Source: Psychromonas sp. Urea-02u-13
GTDB taxonomy: Bacteria > Pseudomonadota > Gammaproteobacteria > Enterobacterales > Psychromonadaceae
Direction: 5' to 3'
DNA: 64,000 nucleotides
NCBI RefSeq assembly: GCF_002835995.1
Contig: NZ_PJBZ01000038.1
Location: 26,718-90,717 of the forward strand
Within the stretch, counting starts at the first letter, position 1, and each line of letters opens with the position of its first letter. Shown here one piece after another: positions 36,637 through 45,159 of this stretch. The notes under the pieces were generated by a model. The model made no database searches. It was given only the letters and a program-made list of their open reading frames with translations, and was not told the origin of the DNA. The translations under genes were made by a program, and so were the position numbers.

Positions 36637-37428
36637 CTAATCACACTGACTGATCATGCGGTTAATTAATTTTCTTGCTAACGTGCCTTCATTCGGGAGC
36701 TTAGGTAAATCATTAATATCATACCAATCAGCGCTAACTAGCTCTCTTGGGTCAATTTTAATTTCGCCCGATAGATAATCCGCCGTGTACCCCATCATCA
36801 AGGAATGTGGGAAAGGCCACGGCTGACTAGTCACATATTGAATATTGGTTATTTTAATCGCAGACTCTTCAAATACTTCCCGTTCGACACAATGTTCTAG
36901 GGTTTCACCCGCTTCAGTAAAACCTGCTAACACAGTGAAAACCTGGTTATTACTTTTCTGATGACGACGGTGCAACGCCAGTAAAATTTTATTTTCTTTA
37001 CGAATGCCCACAATAATACAAGGTGAAACTCGCGGATAACAACGATGTTTACACGGGTAACATTGCATGGCGACTTCCCAATCTATCGCTTGCATTTTTT
37101 GGCCACACTGACCGCAGTATTGATGGGTTTTATAAAACAACAGTAGCTGAAATGCCCGTCCTGCAATATCGAAAAGACGATCGTCTACGCGTCCTAGCAA
37201 TGCACGTAAATCGTCATATTCACCAAAACCAACATCACGCGGCTCTTTTAATTCAACAAGATAACAGGGGCTAGACTGATATTCGCCTATCTCTATTTTG
37301 TTAGCCACTAGCGCGCTTGTTAACGGCAGGTCATCCAAATTCCCATACGGGACGAGATCCCCCTGCGGTTGCAACAAAATTTGACCTTGTGCAACAATAA
37401 ACCACCAACAATTTTTTTGAGTATTCAT
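36637..37428 (-). CDS. nudC: NAD(H) pyrophosphatase (RNA decapping Nudix hydrolase)
   Basis: A 263-residue Nudix enzyme that hydrolyses NADH and removes NAD caps from RNA. A zinc ribbon (CGQCGQK and CYPCKHRCYPR) precedes the Nudix box, which begins GFTEAGETLEHCVEREVFEE, and the family motif SQPWPFPHSLM. The Nudix box ends EESAI where the consensus has EESGI; the metal-binding glutamates are all present, so activity is expected. It is divergent from rsd with a 138-bp shared promoter region. Confidence 0.94.
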   Translation of the reverse strand: MNTQKNCWWFIVAQGQILLQPQGDLVPYGNLDDLPLTSALVANKIEIGEYQSSPCYLVELKEPRDVGFGEYDDLRALLGRVDDRLFDIAGRAFQLLLFYKTHQYCGQCGQKMQAIDWEVAMQCYPCKHRCYPRVSPCIIVGIRKENKILLALHRRHQKSNNQVFTVLAGFTEAGETLEHCVEREVFEESAIKITNIQYVTSQPWPFPHSLMMGYTADYLSGEIKIDPRELVSADWYDINDLPKLPNEGTLARKLINRMISQCD

Positions 37429-37566
37429 GTTTTGCCTTTTAAATCCTTAATCACTTCACAGTTATACATGAAGATAAGCGTTATACTCAAATTCAAGTTG
37501 ACGATAACAGCAATATTCTTTAGGTTTTAAAACTCATCTATCCGTAAAGTCATAAAAGGAAGTGCG

Positions 37567-38040
37567 ATGCTAACCAGATTAGAACAAGCAAAAGAAGAAT
37601 GGGGTGGCACTTTGTCCATTATTGATACTTGGCTTGACGCTCGCCAAGAATGTGTCATTTTATATTGCAAATTAGCCGGTTTACCGCCATATCAGCAAGA
37701 AACACGTAGCCTGCCAGAGCAAGCTAACATCACAAGGTTCTGCCAAATATTATTAGATTATGCTTCAACGGGTCATTTTGAAGTGTATGAGCAAATTATC
37801 GCTCAATGTAAAGTTGATGGTGATGAAAATCTAAAAATTGCACAGGAACTTTACTCTCGCATCACTAAAACAACCGATACTGCATTGAACTTTAATGATA
37901 AATATGCGGAAAATGCGAGCGACAAAGCACTGCTAGATTTTGATAAAGATCTGTCTGAATTAGGTCAAATTATGGAAGGTCGTTTTGAGCGAGAAGATCA
38001 ACTGCTTGAAGTAGTACACTTACATCATACACTTGCTTAG
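37567..38040 (+). CDS. rsd: Regulator of sigma D (anti-sigma-70)
   Basis: A 157-residue helical protein of the Rsd/AlgQ family that binds sigma-70 region 4 and lowers housekeeping transcription in stationary phase. Family text: MLTRLEQAKEEWGG, DTWLDARQECVILYCKLAGL and FCQILLDYASTGHFEVYE. AAGGAAG lies before the ATG. Its position next to nudC-hemE is conserved with enterics. Confidence 0.92.
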   Translation: MLTRLEQAKEEWGGTLSIIDTWLDARQECVILYCKLAGLPPYQQETRSLPEQANITRFCQILLDYASTGHFEVYEQIIAQCKVDGDENLKIAQELYSRITKTTDTALNFNDKYAENASDKALLDFDKDLSELGQIMEGRFEREDQLLEVVHLHHTLA

Positions 38041-38062
38041 TATTCGCTAGTTGATTGAAAAG

Positions 38063-38097
38063 TCCGATCTACAAAGAACAATGTAGATCGGATTTAA
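38063..38097 (+). terminator. Terminator of rsd
   Basis: An 11-bp stem TCCGATCTACA/TGTAGATCGGA (38063-38073, 38082-38092) with an 8-nt loop and a moderate T-rich tail. Confidence 0.65.
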
Positions 38098-38145
38098 TTA
38101 TTTTATCCACTAAGAAAACTTTACCTACTCAGAGAACCTTATCTA

Positions 38146-38499
38146 TTAAGAGAACATAGGTACTTGGGAATCCAAGCTGTTTTTAAGCAATAAAAAATAT
38201 TCTTCAATAAACTCTACTTGTGACGATGTAGCAGGTTTCTCCCACAAACGCCCCAATATTTGTTCAAGATCATCGACGAGTCGATCACCTTCTGAAATAA
38301 CCGTTAAGCGTACTTTATTACTCAGTTGCGTTTGTTGCTGAAAAAAAGTAATCAGCATATCCGCCACTTGATCAGACACAATATCAGAAATTAAATCACC
38401 TTTAGCAGGCCCACTAGGTCCTTCAAAAAGGTTTAAATTATCAGCAAAATAACCGATACACGCATCGTACGCTTCGCTATCAAGTAGCATTAACAACAT
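38146..38499 (-). CDS. DUF3802 family protein
   Basis: A 117-residue acidic, helical cytosolic protein that resembles DUF3802 proteins of Vibrio and Shewanella: a start around IGYFADNLNLFEGPSGPA, IVSDQVADMLITF, and LEQILGRLWEKPATSSQVEF near the end. The function is unknown. Two start codons (38499 and 38490) are possible. It converges on rsd, and the MITE-like copy 2 begins 47 bp upstream. Confidence 0.65.
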   Translation of the reverse strand: MLLMLLDSEAYDACIGYFADNLNLFEGPSGPAKGDLISDIVSDQVADMLITFFQQQTQLSNKVRLTVISEGDRLVDDLEQILGRLWEKPATSSQVEFIEEYFLLLKNSLDSQVPMFS

Positions 38500-38545
38500 C
38501 CTTAAACTTAAAATTAACTTACTTAACTAAAATATAGTCATACTT

Positions 38546-38716
38546 ATAGCCGTTATCAATCAAAGTGATTTATTCCGTCTCTAGGGCAAGCGTTGAGACA
38601 ATCATCTTCATTGTTAGACAGTCTAGATTGAACCCGTTATATCTTCAACTTTCTGATTAGAAAGTGCTTACCTGAGCGATTTCTGAATTGTATACCTTGA
38701 ACAATAACGGCTATGG
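38546..38716. mobile_element. MITE-like element, copy 2 (171 bp)
   Basis: The ends ATAGCCGTTATCAATCAA (38546-38563) and TTGAACAATAACGGCTAT (38699-38716) are inverted repeats with 15 of 18 matches. The body shares runs such as CTTCRTTGTTAGA and GATTGAACC-GTTA-ATCTTC with copy 1, but lacks the nested inverted repeat found there. Both ends differ from copy 1 by the same compensating C/G change (ACCC against AGCC), so each copy keeps its own inverted symmetry. Confidence 0.7.
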
Positions 38717-38724
38717 CTAAAACA

Positions 38725-40053
38725 CTAAATTTCGCGCATCTCTTTCAAGAAACCATCACGTCGAGCATTAAATGCTTTTTTATTCTTTTTAGAAATCTCT
38801 TGAGACAAAGGTAAGTTTACCTTTGTCGAATCAACCGGTTTGTTATAAATATGGAATTCATAATGTAAGTGAGGTCCAGTAGAACGACCTGTATTACCTG
38901 ATTTACCAATTAAACGGCCCATCTTAATTCGTTGCCCTTTACGCACAAATATTTTACTTAAGTGTAAATAACGTGTGGTATATTTTCGACCATGCTTGAT
39001 AACAATATAATTACCGGCAGCTGGGTGGTAACCCGCACGTTGCACAATACCGTCGCCAATTGAATATACTTTTGTACCCACACCTACCGCGTAATCGGTG
39101 CCATTATGCGGACGGATTCTTTTGGTAACCGGATGTAAACGTTTCGGATTAAAGCGAGAACTAATACGATTACGTCCATCCAATGGTGAACGACGATAAG
39201 CTTTACCTAACCCTTGACCCGAGTCATCGTAATAACGGCCGTCTTCACTTAAAAAAGCACTATACGTTTGTTGCCTGGTTTTTATTAACACAGCCAACAC
39301 TTCACTATCGTAAGTATATTGACCATCAATATATTGTTTGGACACTAATACGTGGAAAGTATCACCGGCACGTAGCTGGCGATTAAAATCAAATTTTTCC
39401 TGTAAAGCACCTGATATCTGCTGAATTTGCCCAGCAGAAAGGCCGGATGCTTTAGCATTGACATAAAAACTGCCCGTCACACTGCCTTGATAATAACTAT
39501 TACGCCATTCGCCTTTTTCTGTTTCTAATAATGAAACATAGCTTCCTTCTTTTAAAACAAAAGACAGCGTATTAGCAAAATCTATTTTTATTTTTAACGC
39601 TAATAATTGATTATCGCCATCAACCAATAACTTTATTTCCTGCCCAGGCACTAGGTTGCCTAATCGTAGGTGTAATTTATCCGCTTCCTGTAATTCATGT
39701 AAAACAGCGGCAGAAAGGCCTTCTTTTTGAAATAGATTACTTAAAGAGTCCCCTTCTTTAATTACAAAACGAATTTCACGTGTTCCGGTGAAATCGATAG
39801 AGGGCTTTCCGTATTGCTCTCTTTCTGCCTCAATAGGCTCTGCGACGGGATAACCCTCCTTTGCTACACTTGCCACGGGTAAAGTTAATTGACGCTTAAT
39901 ATTTTGATTTTGTACCGATTGACTCGGTAAAAAAGAGAGCACTAACAAACCGACAAATAAAATAATGAGTGCAAAAAAATGTTTACGCGGGAGGTTGTTA
40001 ATAAAGGAGATAAAAACGTTTAATAACGCTTTAATACGTATCAAAAAAGGCAT
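38725..40053 (-). CDS. mepM: M23 peptidoglycan DD-endopeptidase (MepM-like)
   Basis: A 442-residue membrane-anchored hydrolase that cuts peptide cross-links so that new murein strands can be inserted. N-terminal anchor NNLPRKHFFALIILFVGLLV, a LysM-like segment (FVIKEGDSLSNLFQKEGL), then the lysostaphin-type domain with metal ligands in RPHNGTDYAVGVGTKV and HLHYEFH. I place the start at 40053 because this matches the E. coli MepM N-terminus and length (440). The frame is open to ATG 40218, which would add a further membrane helix; neither start has a strong ribosome site. It is divergent from metK. Confidence 0.85.
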   Translation of the reverse strand: MPFLIRIKALLNVFISFINNLPRKHFFALIILFVGLLVLSFLPSQSVQNQNIKRQLTLPVASVAKEGYPVAEPIEAEREQYGKPSIDFTGTREIRFVIKEGDSLSNLFQKEGLSAAVLHELQEADKLHLRLGNLVPGQEIKLLVDGDNQLLALKIKIDFANTLSFVLKEGSYVSLLETEKGEWRNSYYQGSVTGSFYVNAKASGLSAGQIQQISGALQEKFDFNRQLRAGDTFHVLVSKQYIDGQYTYDSEVLAVLIKTRQQTYSAFLSEDGRYYDDSGQGLGKAYRRSPLDGRNRISSRFNPKRLHPVTKRIRPHNGTDYAVGVGTKVYSIGDGIVQRAGYHPAAGNYIVIKHGRKYTTRYLHLSKIFVRKGQRIKMGRLIGKSGNTGRSTGPHLHYEFHIYNKPVDSTKVNLPLSQEISKKNKKAFNARRDGFLKEMREI

Positions 40054-40233
40054 AATAAAACTCGAACAATAAACGGCTAAAAAAAGGGCGAAGGCGCAGT
40101 ATATACCGATGACAGCAAAAGATGCAAAGTCGCTTTGGTGCGTTCTCGGGTTAATAATATTTTGTGTAATTGTAAATGACATTAAGTACAGAGAAATAAA
40201 TAATGTGGCTTTCGTCATAAAAAAAGGTAAGAT

Positions 40234-40257
40234 AGACGTCTAGATGTAAAAACATCC
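40234..40257. promoter_or_regulatory. Tandem MetJ boxes upstream of metK
   Basis: AGACGTCT (40234-40241) is a perfect met box. It is followed without gaps by AGATGTAA and AAACATCC, each 5 of 8. MetJ with SAM binds such 8-bp tandem arrays and represses methionine genes; metK makes its co-repressor. Confidence 0.7.
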
Positions 40258-40292
40258 AAACGAATTTATAAAATAACTAGCTAGGAGCTCAC

Positions 40293-41441
40293 ATGTCACG
40301 TGACTTATTTACCTCAGAATCAGTTTCTGAAGGTCATCCAGATAAAATCGCCGATCAAATTTCTGATGCGGTACTTGATGCTATTTTAAAGCAAGATAAA
40401 AAAGCACGTGTTGCTTGTGAAACCTATGTTAAAACAGGCATGGTAATGGTTGGCGGTGAAATCACCACTAACGCTTGGGTTGATATCGAAGAAATCACAC
40501 GTAAAACAGTGCGTGATATTGGTTACACAAGCTCTGATATAGGTTTTGATGCTGATTCTTGTGCAATTCTTAATGTTGTTGGTAAACAGTCTCCTGATAT
40601 TAATCAAGGTGTTGACCGTAGCGACCCACGTGAGCAAGGCGCTGGCGACCAAGGTTTAATGTTTGGTTACGCAACAAACGAAACAGAAGAATACATGCCA
40701 GCCCCTATTACTTACGCACACCAACTTGTTAAAAAACAAGCTGAAGTACGTAAAAGTGGCCAACTAGACTGGTTACGTCCAGATGCAAAAAGCCAAGTAA
40801 CTTTTGCTTATGAAAATGGCGTGATTGTTGGCATTGATGCAGTGGTACTTTCAACACAGCATTCTGAAGACATTCAACAAAAAGACTTAGTTGAAGCGGT
40901 AATGGAAGAGATCATCAAGCCAGTATTACCGGCTAATCTTCTTTCTGAGCACACTAAATTCTTAATTAACCCAACAGGCCGTTTTGTTATTGGTGGTCCA
41001 GTAGGTGATTGTGGTTTAACCGGTCGTAAAATTATCGTTGATACTTACGGCGGTACTGCACGTCACGGTGGCGGTGCATTCTCAGGTAAAGATCCATCAA
41101 AAGTTGACCGTAGTGCCGCTTATGCAGCACGTTATGTAGCTAAAAACTTAGTGGCGGCTGGTCTTGCTGATCGTTGTGAGATTCAAGTTTCTTACGCAAT
41201 CGGTGTTGCTGAGCCAACGTCTATTAGTTTAGAAACATTTGGTACAGAGAAAGTAGCTAAGAGTTTAATCATTGAACTTATTCGTAAGCACTTCGATCTT
41301 CGTCCATACGGCTTAATCGAAATGTTAGATCTGATTCAACCTATCTACCAGAAAACAGCTGCTTACGGACACTTTGGTCGTCCAGAATTCCCTTGGGAAT
41401 CATTAAACAAAGTTGAAGATCTGAAATCAGACGCATTCTAA
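40293..41441 (+). CDS. metK: S-adenosylmethionine synthetase
   Basis: A 382-residue tetrameric enzyme that makes SAM from methionine and ATP. Opening [19 protein letters not shown], hexapeptide region [13 protein letters not shown]-loop-like [16 protein letters not shown] and full length. AGGAG lies 8 nt before the ATG. Expression is probably repressed by MetJ at the boxes directly upstream. Its probable terminator lies within the beginning of sprT. Confidence 0.98.
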   Translation: MSRDLFTSESVSEGHPDKIADQISDAVLDAILKQDKKARVACETYVKTGMVMVGGEITTNAWVDIEEITRKTVRDIGYTSSDIGFDADSCAILNVVGKQSPDINQGVDRSDPREQGAGDQGLMFGYATNETEEYMPAPITYAHQLVKKQAEVRKSGQLDWLRPDAKSQVTFAYENGVIVGIDAVVLSTQHSEDIQQKDLVEAVMEEIIKPVLPANLLSEHTKFLINPTGRFVIGGPVGDCGLTGRKIIVDTYGGTARHGGGAFSGKDPSKVDRSAAYAARYVAKNLVAAGLADRCEIQVSYAIGVAEPTSISLETFGTEKVAKSLIIELIRKHFDLRPYGLIEMLDLIQPIYQKTAAYGHFGRPEFPWESLNKVEDLKSDAF

Positions 41442-41502
41442 AGGTATGCACATCGCGCTTTGCTATAAAATTGCTTAGCGCTATTCGTATATTAATAGTC
41501 GC

Positions 41503-41994
41503 ATGCTGACAGAAGAAGATAAAAAAGCACTCAAGCTTCAAGGAGAACATTTCTTCATCGAAGCTGAGTGCTTTTTTGTTCGCGCTTTTGAACGCCCTAC
41601 TTATCTCTTTAACCAACGTGGCAGAGCTGCTGGCACAGCACACCTGCAACGTAACCTGATAAAAATAAACCCCATTCTCTTTATCAATAATAAAGAAGAG
41701 TTTTTCCAGCAAGTCATTCCCCATGAAGTCGCGCATCTCATCACCTTTCAACTCTATGGAAACGTTCGCCCACACGGTAAAGAGTGGCAAAGCGTCATGG
41801 TAGCGGTTTTTCAACGCCCCGCATTAACCACCCACCAACTCGATATAAATGATGTGATAGGTAAGCAGTTTCATTATCGTTGTGCATGTACAACACATAC
41901 GCTAACCATCAGACGTCATAATAAAGTGCTTAAAGGTAATCATTACAAGTGTAAATTATGTCAATCACTGCTCACCTTTGAAGCAGAAAATTGA
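41503..41994 (+). CDS. sprT: SprT family zinc metalloprotease
   Basis: A 163-residue SprT-like protein. Zinc protease motif IPHEVAHLI (HExxH) near residue 75, HGKEW, and a C-terminal zinc ribbon with YRCACTTH and YKCKLCQS. Related eukaryotic Spartan proteases act on DNA-protein cross-links; the bacterial role is unproven. It lies 61 bp after metK, which is a conserved neighbourhood. The first 25 codons contain a large stem-loop with a T run, and the ribosome site is weak, so expression may be low or read through from metK. Confidence 0.88.
   Translation: MLTEEDKKALKLQGEHFFIEAECFFVRAFERPTYLFNQRGRAAGTAHLQRNLIKINPILFINNKEEFFQQVIPHEVAHLITFQLYGNVRPHGKEWQSVMVAVFQRPALTTHQLDINDVIGKQFHYRCACTTHTLTIRRHNKVLKGNHYKCKLCQSLLTFEAEN
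41521..41577 (+). terminator. Terminator-like hairpin inside the start of sprT
   Basis: AAAAAAGCACTCAAGCTTC (41521-41539) pairs with GAAGCTGAGTGCTTTTTT (41560-41577), 18 bp with a single bulge, loop of 20 nt, ending in six T. It lies 80-136 bp after the metK stop codon and codes for residues 7-25 of SprT. Confidence 0.65.
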
Positions 41995-42112
41995 TATAAA
42001 TTATAGGATACTGTTTGCTAAATAGTCATAGAGCTGTATTATTCTCCTTAAAGTAATGAAATCACCACTAAAATACTGTAACTTATTGTATTAAAAGGAC
42101 ATTAAAACAATA

Positions 42113-43237
42113 ATGAAGCTCAAACTCACACTTATCCTCACCTTTTTTAGCCTAGTAGGCTGTAGTAACCAAAGCACTAAAAATAACCAAGATGAAGTGC
42201 TATCTGCCTCTCCAGAAACTGAGCTATTAATAAAAAACAAACCATTACAAAAATCAGATCCGACGGAAAACACACCAGCAAAACCACTGATTGAACAAAC
42301 AAAAACTTACCATGCAAGTGGCCAGTTAGCTTATGTTATTACCTACAAAAACAATATCAAAGTAAGCCAAGCAAATTATACCTATTATAAAAGTGGTGAG
42401 CTTTCCATACAGTCAACGTCTGTTGAAGGCCTTAAACAGGGGTTAGTCAGCCATTATTCAAAAAATGGTGATATCTGGCGTACTCAGCAGTATCAAAAAG
42501 GTAAAAAGCACGGTTTTTCTATCTCTTATTACACGCCCGGAGTCGTTGCTAAAAAATCCTATTTTAAGCACGGATTACCCGAAGGTACGCAGGAGGCATT
42601 TTCACGTAATGGTCAGCGCTCAGATAAATGGATCTATCAACAAGGAAGATTACTCTCGCACTTTAAGTTTCAATATTTTGAGAGTGGTAATTTACACTCT
42701 CAACATGCTTACCTTAATGGCAACAAGAATGGCCTCTCAAAAGAATACAACGAGACAGGCCAATTAATCAGTAGCGTAAATTACGCGAATAATTTACGTC
42801 ATGGCAAAACACTGACCTTCTATGAGAATGGTCTCATTAAGCTGGAGCAGCTTTACCAACATAATCAGCAACATGGTGGCAGTAGCGGTTATTATCTTAA
42901 CGGGGAATTACACTGGCAATCTTATTACAAGCAAGGTCTGCGAGAAGGAATTTATAACGAATATTATCAACATGGACAGTTGAAAAAACAGATCATTTAT
43001 CATCATGATAAACAAAATGGCGCAAAACGTTTTTTCCATGAAAATGGCTTTTTAAAATATGAACTGACCATGAAAGACTCTAAGGCTGATGGCCTCTTAA
43101 AAGAGTTTGATGATCAGGGAAATCTAAAAGTAGCACGCCATTATAACAACGGAAAAGTCACCAAAGAAAATAGCAGTTTTCTTAATGGCTATTTTCTTTG
43201 GTTAAGTAAGAATGAGATGGAAAAACTGATTAACTAG
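42113..43237 (+). CDS. Lipoprotein with MORN-like (YwqK-type) repeats
   Basis: A 374-residue probable lipoprotein. Signal peptide with lipobox LVGC (Cys at about 17), a low-complexity linker, then about ten repeats of roughly 23 residues of the form YxxGxLxxxxxYxNGxKxGxxxxYYxxG. These are MORN_2-type repeats, often annotated YwqK-like antitoxin without evidence of toxin pairing here. The repeats form beta hairpins and may bind partners or lipids at the envelope. No toxin-like gene is adjacent. Its stop overlaps the stop of the convergent methyltransferase (CTAG read from both strands). Confidence 0.75.
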   Translation: MKLKLTLILTFFSLVGCSNQSTKNNQDEVLSASPETELLIKNKPLQKSDPTENTPAKPLIEQTKTYHASGQLAYVITYKNNIKVSQANYTYYKSGELSIQSTSVEGLKQGLVSHYSKNGDIWRTQQYQKGKKHGFSISYYTPGVVAKKSYFKHGLPEGTQEAFSRNGQRSDKWIYQQGRLLSHFKFQYFESGNLHSQHAYLNGNKNGLSKEYNETGQLISSVNYANNLRHGKTLTFYENGLIKLEQLYQHNQQHGGSSGYYLNGELHWQSYYKQGLREGIYNEYYQHGQLKKQIIYHHDKQNGAKRFFHENGFLKYELTMKDSKADGLLKEFDDQGNLKVARHYNNGKVTKENSSFLNGYFLWLSKNEMEKLIN

Positions 43238-43977
43238 CGCTTAAAGTTATCTAGGATAATACCCGTTGCCATGGCGACGTTTAATGATTCCGCTTGGCCA
43301 AAATTAGGAATGGTAATTTTGTCTGTTATGAATTGCTCAACAGGTGCTGAAATACCATGAGACTCACTGCCCATAACAATAAAGGCACTCTTATTTAAGT
43401 GTGCCTTATGAATGTTCTCACCTTCAAGAAATGCACCATAAATAGGTTTAGTTTGCACATTTAAATACTCGACTAACTCAGTATGAGAAACACTGACTCG
43501 CGCAAAAGACCCCATTGTCGCGGCAATCACTTTAGGGTTATAAAAATCAGCACAGTCGGGGCTACAGACTACATTTTTGATTCCGTACCAATCTGCAGCT
43601 CGTAAAATGGTGCCCAAATTTCCAGGGTCGCCAACTTGGTCTAATACCAAAATCAGCTCATTTTCTGCAATTGCAGGTAACGCGACCTCTTTACACTTAA
43701 CAATCGCTAACACACTGTTGTTCGAGACTAGCGTACCCGCTCTTTTTAAGTCTTCTTCGCTTGCTTCGACCACTAATGGGATCAAATTATGCTCAGTTAA
43801 TAATGCACCGTTATTATTAATATAATCAGCCGTGGCATATAACTGTTGTACTGAAAAATTAGAGTTAAATAGTTCAGCTACATTTTTTTCACCTTGCACC
43901 AAAAAGAGACCGTTTTTTTTACGTTGTTTTTTTGATTCAAGTGCTTTGATTAGTTTTAACTGATTTTTGGAAATCAT
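43234..43977 (-). CDS. TrmH-family (SPOUT) RNA 2'-O-methyltransferase
   Basis: A 247-residue protein with an N-terminal substrate-binding domain (KNGLFLVQGEKNVAELF) and the SPOUT domain: VGDPGNLGTILRAADWYG, FIVMGSESHGIS and ESLNVAMATGIIL, the three motifs that form the knotted SAM site. It methylates a ribose in rRNA or tRNA; the exact target cannot be read from the sequence. It resembles the short RNA methyltransferases common in Bacteroidetes more than E. coli RlmB or TrmH, which may point to horizontal gain. Confidence 0.82.
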   Translation of the reverse strand: MISKNQLKLIKALESKKQRKKNGLFLVQGEKNVAELFNSNFSVQQLYATADYINNNGALLTEHNLIPLVVEASEEDLKRAGTLVSNNSVLAIVKCKEVALPAIAENELILVLDQVGDPGNLGTILRAADWYGIKNVVCSPDCADFYNPKVIAATMGSFARVSVSHTELVEYLNVQTKPIYGAFLEGENIHKAHLNKSAFIVMGSESHGISAPVEQFITDKITIPNFGQAESLNVAMATGIILDNFKR

Positions 43978-44062
43978 TCTTTATTCCTGAATTCGGTAAT
44001 AAGTAACACATTAAATGATGCGCTTAGCCTCTCGCTTAAACGAGCGCTAAATTAGATTGAAG

Positions 44063-44518
44063 TTACAAGTAACAACACATGATCACTGCGTCTTCACGGC
44101 CTTTCTCTGCAGGGTAATAGGCTTTACGAATATCTACCTCCGAGAAACCTAATTTTTGATACAAATGAATTGCACTTTTATTCGAAGATCTTACTTCGAG
44201 CCAAATCTCTTGCTGATCATTTTCACGGCTATAATCCAATAAAAACTGCAACAAAACTTGGCCTGCGCCTTTTCCCTGATAATCAGGCGAAATGGCAATA
44301 TTCATCAATGTCACTTCACCTGCGACAGCGCTCGCGACAAAATAACCAATCACTTCATCATTGAGCTGTATTAAGTGATTAAAATAACGTTGGCCGAAGT
44401 TACTTAAAAATAGTTTTTCAGACCACGGGTGGCTATGTGATTGTTGTTCAATTTTAGTTACTGCGTTTATATCAGCAAAACCCATCGGGACAATATTTAA
44501 TGATTTACTGCAAAGCAC
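44063..44518 (-). CDS. rimI: Ribosomal-protein-alanine N-acetyltransferase
   Basis: A 151-residue GNAT acetyltransferase that acetylates the N-terminus of ribosomal protein S18. Seen: IEQQSHSHPWSEKLFLSNFG, the acetyl-CoA loop ISPDYQGKGAGQVLL and ARSSN-like EVRSSNKSAIHLYQKLGF. I prefer the GTG start at 44518 because GGGAG lies 8 nt upstream and the length then matches RimI (148); the frame is open to 44548. It overlaps holD by 14 bp, as in the enteric holD-rimI operon. Confidence 0.9.
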   Translation of the reverse strand: MLCSKSLNIVPMGFADINAVTKIEQQSHSHPWSEKLFLSNFGQRYFNHLIQLNDEVIGYFVASAVAGEVTLMNIAISPDYQGKGAGQVLLQFLLDYSRENDQQEIWLEVRSSNKSAIHLYQKLGFSEVDIRKAYYPAEKGREDAVIMCCYL

Positions 44519-44897
44519 AGAATTGCTCCCATAGTTGTTTTTTCGCATGTGGTAATTGGGTCAGTTGTGTAATCGAAGGAGAGGTTAATAAACCATGGCC
44601 CCTGACTTGTTTTACATCGCCTAATGTCGACCAAATAACAGCCGGTAAGTTGCCCTGCTGATTTTCAAATTGCTCTAAGCTACAGCAACAAACATCACTC
44701 TCTTTTATATTAAAAGCTTTTAATATTGCCAGTGTTAAAGGGTGCTCAAATTCGCCCTCAGCACAGATAAACAAAAGGTTACATTCACTGAGATCGAGCA
44801 TCGGAAAACCACTGCCTTGCGCAAATAGAGCAGGTTTACGTACTTGCCAGTGGGTGATGCCCATTTCTTGAAGATAAAGTGCTTTTTGGTGCAACAT
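44505..44897 (-). CDS. holD: DNA polymerase III psi subunit
   Basis: A 130-residue protein of the HolD family, the clamp-loader accessory subunit that with chi connects the polymerase to SSB. Characteristic: MGITHWQVRKPALF near residue 12, an N-terminal stretch that in E. coli contacts the clamp loader, and a C-terminal chi-binding fold. Sequence conservation in HolD is low, so position before rimI adds weight. It is divergent from the chitinase gene, with 262 bp between the starts. Confidence 0.85.
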   Translation of the reverse strand: MLHQKALYLQEMGITHWQVRKPALFAQGSGFPMLDLSECNLLFICAEGEFEHPLTLAILKAFNIKESDVCCCSLEQFENQQGNLPAVIWSTLGDVKQVRGHGLLTSPSITQLTQLPHAKKQLWEQFCALQ

Positions 44898-45159
44898 AAA
44901 AAACTCAGCAGTGAAAAGATAGGTGCCAATAATAGCATTGAATAAAAAAGATCCGAAAAGAAAAGATCTAGATCATCAAGCCTTATTGCTCATCTTGACA
45001 TCACTCCAATTTATACCCATTATGAGGAGCCTAAATAGCAGTTTAATATCAAAAGTCAAACTTTTATCTACATTTAGAAAAAGGATTTGTCTGACACGCA
45101 CAACGTCAGAACAAAATGGAACTATGCCTAGGATTGGCATATTAATAAGGAAATATTTT

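Noticed and set aside
38725..40218. Longer version of the M23 peptidase from ATG 40218
   Set aside because: The added 55 residues have no counterpart in MepM, and the start has no ribosome site and lies at the MetJ operator edge. It is not fully excluded.
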